Shown piece by piece: positions 33,150-40,037 of a DNA stretch of 40,037 nt (position 1 is its first letter; every line of letters begins with the position of its first letter). The stretch is taken from contig NZ_PEKV01000011.1 in assembly GCF_002796975.1 (NCBI RefSeq), positions 62,338-102,374 on the forward strand, read 5' to 3'. The stretch comes from Ferrovibrio sp. (GTDB taxonomy: Bacteria > Pseudomonadota > Alphaproteobacteria > Ferrovibrionales > Ferrovibrionaceae). The notes beneath the pieces are model-generated. The model ran no database searches, had not been told where the DNA came from, and saw only the letters and a list, made by a program, of their open reading frames with translations. A program made the position numbers and the translations under genes.

Positions 33150-33986
33150 ATGCAGATGAGCGACGCGATCAGCTCTCAAGCCGTATCGGCCGCCGGCTTC
33201 GGCACGCTGATGCGGCAATGGCGCCGCCGCCGCGGTTTGAGCCAGCTCGATCTGGCCGAAAACGGCGGCGTCTCGCAACGCCACGTCAGTTTCCTCGAAT
33301 CCGGCCGCGCGCGACCGAGCCGCCAGATGGTGCTGCATCTCGCCGAACTGCTGGACATGCCGCTGCGCGAGCGCAACCGCCTGCTGCATGCCGCAGGCTT
33401 CGCCGCGGCCTATCGCGAAAGCAAGCTGGATGCGCCGCAACTGGCCGAGGCGCGCCATGCGCTCGATCTGCTGCTCAAGCAGCATGAACCGTTTCCGGCC
33501 GTGGTGGTGGATGCCGCCTGGACCGTGCAACTCGCCAATCAGGCGGCGCAGCGCATGATCGGCTTCCTGCTCGGCCCCCTGAACGAGTCTGGCCACGATC
33601 CGGCCAAACCGGTCAATTTCATGAAGCTGCCGCTGCATCCGCAGGGCGCGCGACCATTTATCAAAAACTGGCGCGATGTCGCCGGCAACCTGCTGCACCG
33701 GCTACAGCGCGAGGCGATGGACAGTCCGGCGGCTGCCGCCGTGCTGAGTGAGGTGCGCGGCTATCCCGATGTCGATGCGCTGTGGCGCAGCGTCGACTGG
33801 GAGGCCGAACCCAGGCCGCTGCTGTCCTTCTCGGTGGAGAAGGATGGCCTGGCGCTCGATCTCGTCACCATGATCGCCACTTTCGGCACGCCGCAGGATG
33901 TCACCCTGCAGGATCTGCGGATCGAAAGCTTTTTGCCGGCGAACGCGGCCAGCGAGGCGCTTCTGCGGGGCCTGGCGACGCATTAA
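33150..33986 (+). CDS. XRE-family regulator with MmyB-like ligand-binding domain
   Basis: The protein has 278 residues. Residues of about 18-75 are a lambda-repressor-like helix-turn-helix (GFGTLMRQWRRRRGLSQLDL, VSQRHVSFLESGRARPSRQM). The rest (EPFPAVVVDAAWTVQLANQA onward, ending TLQDLRIESFLPA) is the MmyB-like PAS-type C domain, thought to bind a small ligand or fatty acid. ATG 33150 is used, with ATG 33156 close by. Targets are unknown; the neighbouring membrane protein is a candidate. Confidence 0.88.
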   Translation: MQMSDAISSQAVSAAGFGTLMRQWRRRRGLSQLDLAENGGVSQRHVSFLESGRARPSRQMVLHLAELLDMPLRERNRLLHAAGFAAAYRESKLDAPQLAEARHALDLLLKQHEPFPAVVVDAAWTVQLANQAAQRMIGFLLGPLNESGHDPAKPVNFMKLPLHPQGARPFIKNWRDVAGNLLHRLQREAMDSPAAAAVLSEVRGYPDVDALWRSVDWEAEPRPLLSFSVEKDGLALDLVTMIATFGTPQDVTLQDLRIESFLPANAASEALLRGLATH

Positions 33987-34058
33987 TAGGCCCGCCGACT
34001 CTCGTCAAATCCGCCCGTTTGCGACACAATCGCGGGAGACGGATTTGATGAGGCATCG

Positions 34059-34913
34059 ATGGCTGCGCTGACCCTGCAAAACTGGAATCTGACGATTGGC
34101 GACGGCAAGGCGCTGTTCTGCATCCTCGGCCTGAACGTGATCGAGGATCTCGATCTCGCAATGCAGACCGCCAGCGAACTGAAGCAGATCGCCGCCGACC
34201 TGAAACTGCCCTTCGTGTTCAAGGCCAGCTTCGATAAGGCGAACCGGTCTTCGATCAACAGCTTCCGTGGCCCCGGCATGGCAGAGGGGCTGAAAATCCT
34301 CGCCACTGTGAAAGACAGGCTCAAGGTGCCGGTCGCCACCGACCTGCATGAGCCTTTCCAGGCCGAAGCCGTCGCCGAGGTTGCCGACCTGGTGCAGATC
34401 CCCGCCTTCCTGGTGCGGCAGACCGACCTGATCGTCGCCACGGCGCGCGCCACGCAGAAGAAACAGGGCCTGCTGCATGTGAAGAAGGCGCAGTTCCTCG
34501 CGCCGAACGACTGCAAAAGCATCCTGCACAAGATCGAGCAGGCGGCGGCGCCCAACATGACCATCCTGTGCGAGCGCGGGTCGGCCTTCGGTTACAACAA
34601 CCTGATCGTCGACATGCTGGCGATCCAGGAGATGCAGAAATTCAATGTGCCGGTCACCATCGATGCCACCCATGCCGTGCAGCTGCCCGGCGCCAAGGCG
34701 GTCGAGGGCGGTGGCGTGGCGGCCGGCGGCCGGCGCGAAGGCGTGTCGGTGATCGCGGCAGCTGCCGTGGCCTCGGGTGCCGACGGCGTCTTCCTGGAAT
34801 TCCACCCTGAGCCGGATAAGGCGAAATGCGACGGGCCGAGTTGCCTGCCGCTATCAGGTGCGCGTGCGCTGCTGACACGGCTGAAAGCCATCCACGCCGC
34901 TGCTCGTGCATAA
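34059..34913 (+). CDS. kdsA: Kdo-8-phosphate synthase KdsA
   Basis: The protein has 284 residues. FKASFDKANRSSINSFRGPG, TDLHEP, ERGSAFGYNNLIVDML, ATHAVQLPG and KCDGPSCLPL are the KdsA blocks. It condenses arabinose-5-phosphate with PEP to make Kdo-8-phosphate for LPS. Residue N26 in LGLNVIED aligns with the Asn of metal-independent enzymes; metal-dependent ones carry Cys there. The usual neighbours pyrG or eno are absent. Confidence 0.95.
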   Translation: MAALTLQNWNLTIGDGKALFCILGLNVIEDLDLAMQTASELKQIAADLKLPFVFKASFDKANRSSINSFRGPGMAEGLKILATVKDRLKVPVATDLHEPFQAEAVAEVADLVQIPAFLVRQTDLIVATARATQKKQGLLHVKKAQFLAPNDCKSILHKIEQAAAPNMTILCERGSAFGYNNLIVDMLAIQEMQKFNVPVTIDATHAVQLPGAKAVEGGGVAAGGRREGVSVIAAAAVASGADGVFLEFHPEPDKAKCDGPSCLPLSGARALLTRLKAIHAAARA

Positions 34914-34927
34914 GATCGGGCGCGCGT

Positions 34928-34960
34928 AAAAAAAAGCCGCCTGCACGAAGGCAGGCGGCT
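34928..34960 (-). terminator. Rho-independent terminator of the DUF4142 gene
   Basis: Stem AGCCGCCTGC (34935-34944) pairs with GCAGGCGGCT (34951-34960); on the minus strand it is followed by a T7-8 tract. It lies 20 bp after the DUF4142 stop and also 15 bp after kdsA, which it may serve in part. Confidence 0.88.
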
Positions 34961-34979
34961 GATACCCGAACTCCGACTG

Positions 34980-35564
34980 TTACGAACCGGCGGGTCGATC
35001 GGCAATAATCGAGCCGGAAATGCGCTGTGCCTCGGCCAGATGCTGCGCCACCACCTTGGCGGTGTCGCTGGACGCTGCGCGTAGTGTCGCATTGTCGCCG
35101 CTACGGGCATAGGCATTATGCAGGCGCAACTCGCGCTCCTGCGCGTCCTTCAACAGCGTGACGTAACGCTCATCGAAAGCGGTGGTCGATGTGTTGCGCA
35201 ACTCGGTCAACTTCTGCTGCATATGCGGAGTCAGCATCGGCGTTGCCGGTGTAATACCGGCCTGACGCGCCGCAGAGGTCAGCCGGGTCGTCGCACTGGC
35301 ATGCTGGCTCGCCATCTCTTTGGCATAGACTTTCACTTCGCTGCTCTGGGCGCGCTCGGCCGCAATCTTGCTGGCTTCTGTCTGGAAGAGATCGGCGTTG
35401 CCGGCGTACATGACGAAATTCTGCGCCGTCAGCGCCTGCTGCTGTACGGCTGCATGCTGCTGCCTGTCGGCTTTCATGCCGCCGGCCAAGGCGGGCGGCA
35501 CGGCCAGGCTTGCGCCGATCAGGGCGGTCGCGCCCAGCAGGGCAAATGAATGAATGCGTGTCAT
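34980..35564 (-). CDS. Secreted DUF4142 protein
   Basis: The protein has 194 residues. MTRIHSFALLGATALIGASL...ALAGG is a clear signal peptide, cut at about residue 28. The mature part is helical with FVMYAGNADLFQTEASKIAA, VKVYAKEMASQHASATTRL and FDERYVTLLKDAQERELRL, the DUF4142 (ferritin-like, YhbO/DUF305-related) pattern. It probably lies in the periplasm; function is unknown, often stress-linked. ATG 35564 follows GGAGGAAAACG. It is monocistronic, with its own terminator. Confidence 0.9.
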   Translation of the reverse strand: MTRIHSFALLGATALIGASLAVPPALAGGMKADRQQHAAVQQQALTAQNFVMYAGNADLFQTEASKIAAERAQSSEVKVYAKEMASQHASATTRLTSAARQAGITPATPMLTPHMQQKLTELRNTSTTAFDERYVTLLKDAQERELRLHNAYARSGDNATLRAASSDTAKVVAQHLAEAQRISGSIIADRPAGS

Positions 35565-35650
35565 CGTTTTCCTCCAGGTCTGCTGCGGGAGACGAGAAAA
35601 ACCCCTGAGCGGAGAGGATGTTCCGCTCAAAGACGATGCTGCGGCAAAGC

Positions 35651-36166
35651 TTACTGGCGCGGCTCGTCCGGTCCGATACGCCAGCGCGGCCGTGCGATCA
35701 TCACCAGCTCGCCGGCGGCATCGTGCAGTTCCACGCGGCAATCCAGAGTCTGCGCCGTCGACCAGTCGAGGACCGGCAGGCTGCAGTCGGCGGTGATGGT
35801 GCCGCGCGCCTTCCTGATGAATTCGCTGTCGAAGCCAGTGACGATCCAGCGCGCACCTTTCGGTGGCTGGCGGCTCATCAGCGCAAGGTTGCCGGTCAGT
35901 TCGGCGAGATTGGTCAGCGCCACGGCATGCAGCGAGCGCAGATGGTTGCGCAGGCGGCGGCGGTCAGCCATGCGCGCGCGGGCCTGGCCGGGCGACAGTT
36001 CCACCACTTCGGGCGCGATGCTGCCGGCATAGGGCACAGTGACGCCGATCAGGAAGCTGAACAGCCGGCGGCCGAGCGGCAGGCGGCTGAAACTGCCCCA
36101 CTGTTTCAGCACCGTGGCCTCGGCGGTGGCAGCGGTGACGGGCACGGCGAAAGCGGCGATGGTCAT
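35651..36166 (-). CDS. DUF4442 hotdog-fold protein
   Basis: The protein has 171 residues. NHLRSLHAVALTNLAELTGNLAL and the flanking blocks match the DUF4442 family of hotdog-fold, thioesterase-like proteins. It may act on an acyl-CoA, but no substrate is known. The ATG overlaps the TetR-gene stop by 4 bp, so it is the second gene of a regulator-enzyme operon. Confidence 0.87.
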   Translation of the reverse strand: MTIAAFAVPVTAATAEATVLKQWGSFSRLPLGRRLFSFLIGVTVPYAGSIAPEVVELSPGQARARMADRRRLRNHLRSLHAVALTNLAELTGNLALMSRQPPKGARWIVTGFDSEFIRKARGTITADCSLPVLDWSTAQTLDCRVELHDAAGELVMIARPRWRIGPDEPRQ

Positions 36167-36831
36167 TTCAGTTTCCTCTTCACGGGCGGGACGGCGACGG
36201 CGTCCCAGGTCAGGTCCGACAGTTTGCGGGCAGCAACATCGGCGGCGAGTTTGCTGCGGCCGGAGCGATGCATGCGCAACCAGGTCTGCACCGGGCCGAG
36301 CACCAGGCTGAGCAGCAATTCGGGTGGCAGCGGCTTCAGCACGCCGGCATCGATGGCGGGCTTGATCCGCCGCAGCAGCGGGCGGATGAAATCGGCAGTG
36401 TCGTCCTGCAACTGGTCTTCGACATCGATCAGGCTGCGATGGTGGCGATGTTCGGACAGAAAGCGTTCCGCCGTCGGATTCTGCATCGCCCAGTCGATAT
36501 GCGTCTTCACGAAGGCATCCAGCAGGGCGCGGATGCCACTGTGGCGGACCAGTTCGGCGGTCATCGCCGTGCGGTACTGTTCCAGCAGGTCTTCATACAG
36601 CGCGATCACCAGACCCTCGCGGCTGCGGAAATGGTGATACAGGCTGCCGATCGAGATGCCGGCAGTATCGCGCACCTGGTCGATGGTGGTGGCTTCCACG
36701 CCCTGCAGATCGAACAGCGCCAGTGCCGCGGTCAGGGCGCGCTGTCGCGTGCTGTGCGCCGCGGCATGTGCAGCGATACGGTCGGCGATGGCGGCCGAAG
36801 ACGCGGCGATCCTGCGGGCGGGCTTGCTCAT
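36163..36831 (-). CDS. TetR-family transcriptional regulator
   Basis: The protein has 222 residues. The helix-turn-helix covers about 28-75: RQRALTAALALFDLQGVEAT, TIDQVRDTAGISIGSLYHHF. The C-terminal helical domain would bind a ligand, perhaps a fatty acyl compound, given the coupled DUF4442 gene. A perfect 7-bp inverted repeat sits 21-37 bp upstream of its start, which points to autoregulation. Confidence 0.92.
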   Translation of the reverse strand: MSKPARRIAASSAAIADRIAAHAAAHSTRQRALTAALALFDLQGVEATTIDQVRDTAGISIGSLYHHFRSREGLVIALYEDLLEQYRTAMTAELVRHSGIRALLDAFVKTHIDWAMQNPTAERFLSEHRHHRSLIDVEDQLQDDTADFIRPLLRRIKPAIDAGVLKPLPPELLLSLVLGPVQTWLRMHRSGRSKLAADVAARKLSDLTWDAVAVPPVKRKLK

Positions 36832-36851
36832 GGTTCGGGTTATACCGGGCT

Positions 36852-36868
36852 CTAGAATAAAATTCTAG
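36852..36868. promoter_or_regulatory. TetR-type operator
   Basis: CTAGAAT-AAA-ATTCTAG: exact 7-bp arms and a 3-bp spacer, upstream of the TetR gene. It is the likely binding site for that regulator. Confidence 0.7.
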
Positions 36869-36873
36869 TCGGC

Positions 36874-37089
36874 ATGAAAAGGCCTAATCGCCCGCGTCGC
36901 CGCGCGGGAAATCGCCGTCCCCTGCGGGCTGCTGGGAAGACGGGCGCAGCGCCGGCCGGCGCTGCGAAGCGCACACTCATGGATCACGCAGCAGTTCAGG
37001 CTGGGATCGATCGCTTCGGCATCGGCGATATCGGACTGGTACAACAGGATGGCGCAGCGCCCCGCGATGCAGGCATGAAGCGCGCATAA
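36874..37089 (+). CDS. Doubtful small ORF, 71 codons
   Basis: This frame encodes an Arg- and Ala-rich peptide with no recognisable domain. It starts only 5 bp after the TetR operator and contains a perfect 22-bp GC palindrome. No good ribosome site is seen. It may be noise in a 363-bp intergenic region (36832-37194) otherwise holding only the operator, the palindrome and the mmsA leader. Confidence 0.2.
   Translation: MKRPNRPRRRAGNRRPLRAAGKTGAAPAGAAKRTLMDHAAVQAGIDRFGIGDIGLVQQDGAAPRDAGMKRA
36945..36966. repeat. Perfect 22-bp GC palindrome
   Basis: The 11-bp arms (left CGCAGCGCCGG) are exact inverted copies with no spacer, in the TetR-mmsA intergenic region. It could form a cruciform or a hairpin in RNA; purpose unknown. 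Confidence 0.6.
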
Positions 37090-37194
37090 AAAAGCCGGAC
37101 GAGAAAGCCTGCCTTTGCGCGCTGCTGGCTCTTGCCAGACGCCGTCGGGGCTTTAGAGTCGCCGGGCTGCGGTATCCGCTCCAGGGAGTTCAAG

Positions 37195-38694
37195 ATGGCG
37201 AAAGAGTTGTATCATTTCATCGGCGGCAAGAAGGTCGCCGGCAAGTCGGGTCGTTTCCTCGACGTCTACAATCCGAGCACCGGCGAAGTCGCTTCCAAGG
37301 CGCCGCTGGCCACCAGGGCTGAAGTCGAGGCCGCCATCGCCGACAGCCAGAAAGCCTTCCTGGCATGGAGTGCTACCTCGCCGCTGGTGCGCGCCCGCGT
37401 GATGTTCAAGTTCAAGGAACTGTGCGAGAAGCATGCCGATGAGATCGCCCTGCTAATCTCGAACGAACATGGTAAAGTGCTTTCGGATGCCAAGGGTTCG
37501 CTGCAGCGCGGCCTGGAAGTGGTAGAATTCGCCTGCGGCATTCCGCATCTGCTGAAGGGCGAATATTCTGACAGCGTGTCGCGCGGCATCGACGTCTATT
37601 CGATGCGCCAGCCGCTCGGTGTCGTCGCCGGCATCACCCCGTTCAATTTCCCGGCCATGGTGCCGATGTGGATGTTCGCCGTCGCGATCGCGGCAGGCAA
37701 TACCTTCATCCTCAAGCCGAGCGAAAAGGATCCGTCCTGCCCGCTGCGCCTGGCCGAACTGATGCTGGAAGCGGGCGCACCTCCGGGCGTGCTGAACTGC
37801 GTGATCGGCGACAAGGAATCGGTCGACACGCTGCTGACCGACCCGCGCATCCAGGCCGTCAGCTTCGTCGGTTCAACACCGATCGCCCAGTATGTCTACG
37901 CCACTGCCGCTGCGCATGGTAAGCGCGTGCAGGCCATGGGCGGCGCCAAGAACCACATGATCGTCATGCCCGATGCCGATATGGACCAGACCGTGGACGC
38001 GCTGATCGGCGCCGGCTACGGCTCGGCTGGCGAACGCTGCATGGCGGTTTCGGTTGCCGTGCCGGTGGGCAAGGGTACGGCCGACCGCCTGATCGAGGCG
38101 CTGACGCCGCGCGTCCGCGCGCTCAAGGTCGGCCCCAGCACCGACAAGGATTCCGAGATGGGTCCGCTGGTGACCAAGGAGCATCTTGCCAAGGTGAAGG
38201 GCTATGTCGATACCGGCGTGGGCGAAGGCGCCAAGCTGGTGGTCGATGGTCGCGACCTGAAGCTGCAGGGCTATGAAGGCGGTTACTTCATGGGCGGCTG
38301 CCTGTTCGACAACGTGACGCCGGACATGAAGATCTACAAGGAAGAGATCTTCGGCCCGGTGCTCAGCGTGGTGCGCGCCGAGACTTTCGAGGAAGCTGCA
38401 AAGCTGCCGACCGAGCATGAATTCGGCAACGGCGTGGCGATCTTCACCCGCGACGGCGATGCCGCCCGCGACTTCGCCGCCAGGGTGCAGGTCGGCATGG
38501 TCGGCATCAACGTGCCGATCCCGGTGCCGCTCGCCTTCCACACTTTCGGCGGCTGGAAGAAGTCGGCCTTCGGCGACACCAACCAGCATGGTCCGGAAGG
38601 CGTGAAGTTCTACACCAAGATCAAGACGGTGACCGCGCGCTGGCCGACCGGCATCCGTTCGGGCGCCGAGTTCAACATCCCGACCCTGAAGTAA
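37195..38694 (+). CDS. mmsA: Methylmalonate-semialdehyde dehydrogenase (CoA-acylating) MmsA
   Basis: The protein has 499 residues of the ALDH superfamily. Catalytic C282 lies in SAGERCMAVS; N253 in GGAKNH replaces the general-base Glu, as in CoA-acylating members. NFPAMVPMWMFAVAIAAGN and FILKPSEKDPSCPLRLAELM complete the family pattern. It converts methylmalonate semialdehyde to propionyl-CoA (and malonate semialdehyde to acetyl-CoA) in valine and inositol catabolism. ATG 37195 follows CAGGGAG. It is monocistronic, with a terminator. Confidence 0.95.
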   Translation: MAKELYHFIGGKKVAGKSGRFLDVYNPSTGEVASKAPLATRAEVEAAIADSQKAFLAWSATSPLVRARVMFKFKELCEKHADEIALLISNEHGKVLSDAKGSLQRGLEVVEFACGIPHLLKGEYSDSVSRGIDVYSMRQPLGVVAGITPFNFPAMVPMWMFAVAIAAGNTFILKPSEKDPSCPLRLAELMLEAGAPPGVLNCVIGDKESVDTLLTDPRIQAVSFVGSTPIAQYVYATAAAHGKRVQAMGGAKNHMIVMPDADMDQTVDALIGAGYGSAGERCMAVSVAVPVGKGTADRLIEALTPRVRALKVGPSTDKDSEMGPLVTKEHLAKVKGYVDTGVGEGAKLVVDGRDLKLQGYEGGYFMGGCLFDNVTPDMKIYKEEIFGPVLSVVRAETFEEAAKLPTEHEFGNGVAIFTRDGDAARDFAARVQVGMVGINVPIPVPLAFHTFGGWKKSAFGDTNQHGPEGVKFYTKIKTVTARWPTGIRSGAEFNIPTLK

Positions 38695-38715
38695 GCCGGG
38701 ATTTTCCAGATCGCT

Positions 38716-38751
38716 ACGGGCGGCAGATGACTCTGCCGCCCGTTCTGTTTT
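38716..38751 (+). terminator. Rho-independent terminator of mmsA
   Basis: ACGGGCGGCAG (38716-38726), loop ATGACT, CTGCCGCCCGT (38733-38743), then TCTGTTTT. The 11-bp stem lies 20 bp after the mmsA stop. Confidence 0.9.
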
Positions 38752-38762
38752 AAACAGACGTC

Positions 38763-39893
38763 ATGTCCATCCTCGAAACCTATCGCGCCAGACTGGCAGC
38801 CGGAGAGCTGGCGGAAGATCCCGCCCAGGCGCTGGCGGCCGAGAAGCTGGAGCTGCTGAGCCGGCGGCTGCAGCATTATCAGCCCGGCAAGGAGGATGGC
38901 TGGCTGCAAAAGCTGTCGTTCGGCCGCAAGCGCGAGCCGGCGCCGCAGGGCCTGTATATCTACGGCGATGTCGGGCGCGGCAAGTCGATGTTGATGGACT
39001 TGTTTTTCGCCGGTGCGCCGGTGGAGAAGAAGCGCCGCGTGCATTTCCACGCCTTCATGCAGGAGGTGCATGCCGAGATTTTCAGGTATCGGCAGTTATC
39101 CGAGGATGACCCCGAGAAGAAAGCCGGCGGCGACGATCCGATCAAACCGGCCGCGAAGAAGATCGCCAAATCGGCCTGGCTGCTCTGTTTCGACGAGATG
39201 CAGGTCAGCGACGTGGCCGATGCGATGATCCTCGGCCGCCTGTTCGAAAAGCTGTTCCAGCGCGGCGTGGTGATTGTCGCCACCTCGAACCGCCATCCCG
39301 ACGATCTCTACAAGGGCGGCCTGAATCGCCAGCTGTTCCTGCCCTTCATCGAATTGTTCAAGGAGAAGCTGGATGTGCTGCATCTGGCCGCCAGTCGCGA
39401 CTATCGCCTGCAGCGCATCGCCAAGTCGCCGGTCTGGTTCAGCCCGATGAGCGCGAAATCGACGCTGGCGCTGGATCATGTCTGGAACCTGCTCACGGAT
39501 GACGCCGAGGGCGATCCGGCCGAGATCGAACTGCTCGGCCGCAAGCTGATGGTGCCGTTGCAGGCGCGTGGCGTGGCGCGGTTCCGGTTTGATGAATTGT
39601 GCGAGCAGCCGCTCGGGCCGGCCGACTTCCTGGCCATCGCGAAAAACTTCCACACCGTGATGATCGACAACATCCCGACGCTCAGCCCGGCCAAGCGCAA
39701 CGAGGCCAAGCGGTTCGTCACCCTGGTCGATGCGCTGTATGAGGCGAAGGCGAAGCTGCTGGCAACGGCCGATGCGCCGCCGGAAACGCTCTATCCGGAA
39801 GGCGAGGGCGCGTTCGAATTCCAGCGCTGCGTGTCGCGGCTGAACGAGATGCAGAGCGAGGACTATCGCGCCCTGCCGCATATTACCGGCTGA
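38763..39893 (+). CDS. zapE: Cell-division ATPase ZapE (AFG1 family)
   Basis: The protein has 376 residues of the AAA+ AFG1/ZapE family. Walker A GDVGRGKSMLMD, then RVHFHAFMQEVHAE, Walker B LLCFDEMQVSDVADAMIL, and ATSNRHPDDLYKGGLNR. It associates with the Z-ring and matters under heat or low oxygen in E. coli; the yeast relative handles mitochondrial proteins. In many alphaproteobacteria it adjoins TCA-cycle genes such as mdh; here it follows mmsA. The start is ATG 38763. Confidence 0.94.
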   Translation: MSILETYRARLAAGELAEDPAQALAAEKLELLSRRLQHYQPGKEDGWLQKLSFGRKREPAPQGLYIYGDVGRGKSMLMDLFFAGAPVEKKRRVHFHAFMQEVHAEIFRYRQLSEDDPEKKAGGDDPIKPAAKKIAKSAWLLCFDEMQVSDVADAMILGRLFEKLFQRGVVIVATSNRHPDDLYKGGLNRQLFLPFIELFKEKLDVLHLAASRDYRLQRIAKSPVWFSPMSAKSTLALDHVWNLLTDDAEGDPAEIELLGRKLMVPLQARGVARFRFDELCEQPLGPADFLAIAKNFHTVMIDNIPTLSPAKRNEAKRFVTLVDALYEAKAKLLATADAPPETLYPEGEGAFEFQRCVSRLNEMQSEDYRALPHITG

Positions 39894-39907
39894 GGACCAA
39901 CCGGAAA

Positions 39908-39925
39908 CCAATTAACGTTAATTGG
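39908..39925. repeat. Perfect 18-bp palindrome between convergent genes
   Basis: CCAATTAAC-GTTAATTGG is exact and covers the stop codon of the pentapeptide-repeat gene. It has no T tract, so it is not a classical terminator. Confidence 0.6.
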
Positions 39926-40037
39926 GCAGCAGCAGGTCGCGGGCGCGATCGAGCCGGGCGTTGGTGAAACTCGCGCCGGTCAGCACCGCATTGGCGAAGC
40001 GGCCATCGGTCAGGTCGGCGCCGGTCAGGTCGGCGCC
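39918..40037 (-). CDS. Pentapeptide-repeat protein, C-terminal part (5' end outside window)
   Basis: Only 39 codons plus the stop are present. The peptide GADLTGADLTDGRFANAVLT continues in the A(D/N)LxX rhythm and ends DLLLPN. Such right-handed quadrilateral helices occur in DNA mimics of gyrase and in many unknown proteins. The gene runs toward the window and converges on zapE. Confidence 0.8.
   Translation of the reverse strand, partial: GADLTGADLTDGRFANAVLTGASFTNARLDRARDLLLPN

Noticed and set aside
1-40037. Mobile element, prophage, CRISPR, tRNA or rRNA
   Set aside because: No transposase, integrase, capsid or Cas protein, no regular spacer array, and no recognisable cloverleaf or rRNA sequence were found by reading.

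Overview
This window is about 40 kb of high-GC chromosomal DNA from an alphaproteobacterium, most likely of the Rhodospirillales or a related group. The evidence is a CtrA response regulator next to a ChpT phosphotransferase, a flagellar block of flhA-flhF-flhG and fliI-fliJ, and several families mostly seen in alphaproteobacteria (Usg, DUF3553, DUF2849, PAS_5). I see no tRNA, rRNA, CRISPR array, transposase or integrase. Nearly all genes read as core or metabolic genes, so this is mostly an ordinary chromosomal region and not an island.

Region by region. 1-4279 (+): end of flhA, then flhF, flhG and a FliK-like hook-length protein. 4355-5269 (+): a DMT permease. 5273-7047 (-): fliI-fliJ. 7048-7324: a TTAA-rich control region between fliI and ctrA. 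7325-9174: ctrA, a half-size EamA permease and chpT, two of the three steps of the CckA-ChpT-CtrA relay that drives cell cycle and motility. 9288-11554: a DUF3553 protein, CysQ, a haemolysin-III/TrhA membrane protein and a Spy/CpxP-like periplasmic protein. 11635-15946 (-): an acyl-CoA cassette of SCP-x thiolase, AcuI-type enoyl reductase and feruloyl-CoA synthase, with paired REP-like palindromes on either side of the reductase gene. 15947-16810: an unusual 10-bp-period repeat, then a promoter with LexA-like boxes driving a peptidoglycan-binding protein and a holin-sized membrane protein. 16957-19000: usg and two LPS-type glycosyltransferases. 19083-20577: ygfZ and tag. 20720-22756: an acyl-CoA dehydrogenase divergent from an HxlR-SCP2 regulator, with two perfect palindromes between them. 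22731-25023: DUF924, PAS_5, an SDR and hspQ.

25030-32419 (-) is a complete sulfate-assimilation and siroheme cluster, cysG-DUF2849-cysI-DUF934-cysH-cysD-cysNC. It takes sulfate to APS, sulfite and sulfide; cysQ at 9475 would clear the PAP by-product if PAPS is made. 32662-33986 holds a small membrane protein and an XRE regulator. 34059-34913 is kdsA (Kdo for LPS), followed by a DUF4142 secreted protein, a TetR-DUF4442 operon with a clear operator, mmsA (valine/propionate catabolism), zapE, and the 3' end of a pentapeptide-repeat gene at the right edge.

The most interesting candidates are the putative SOS-controlled peptidoglycan-binding/holin-like pair with its helically phased repeat, the two palindromes at the HxlR gene, and the paired repeats around acuI. 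All are hypotheses from sequence reading alone; no database search was possible.
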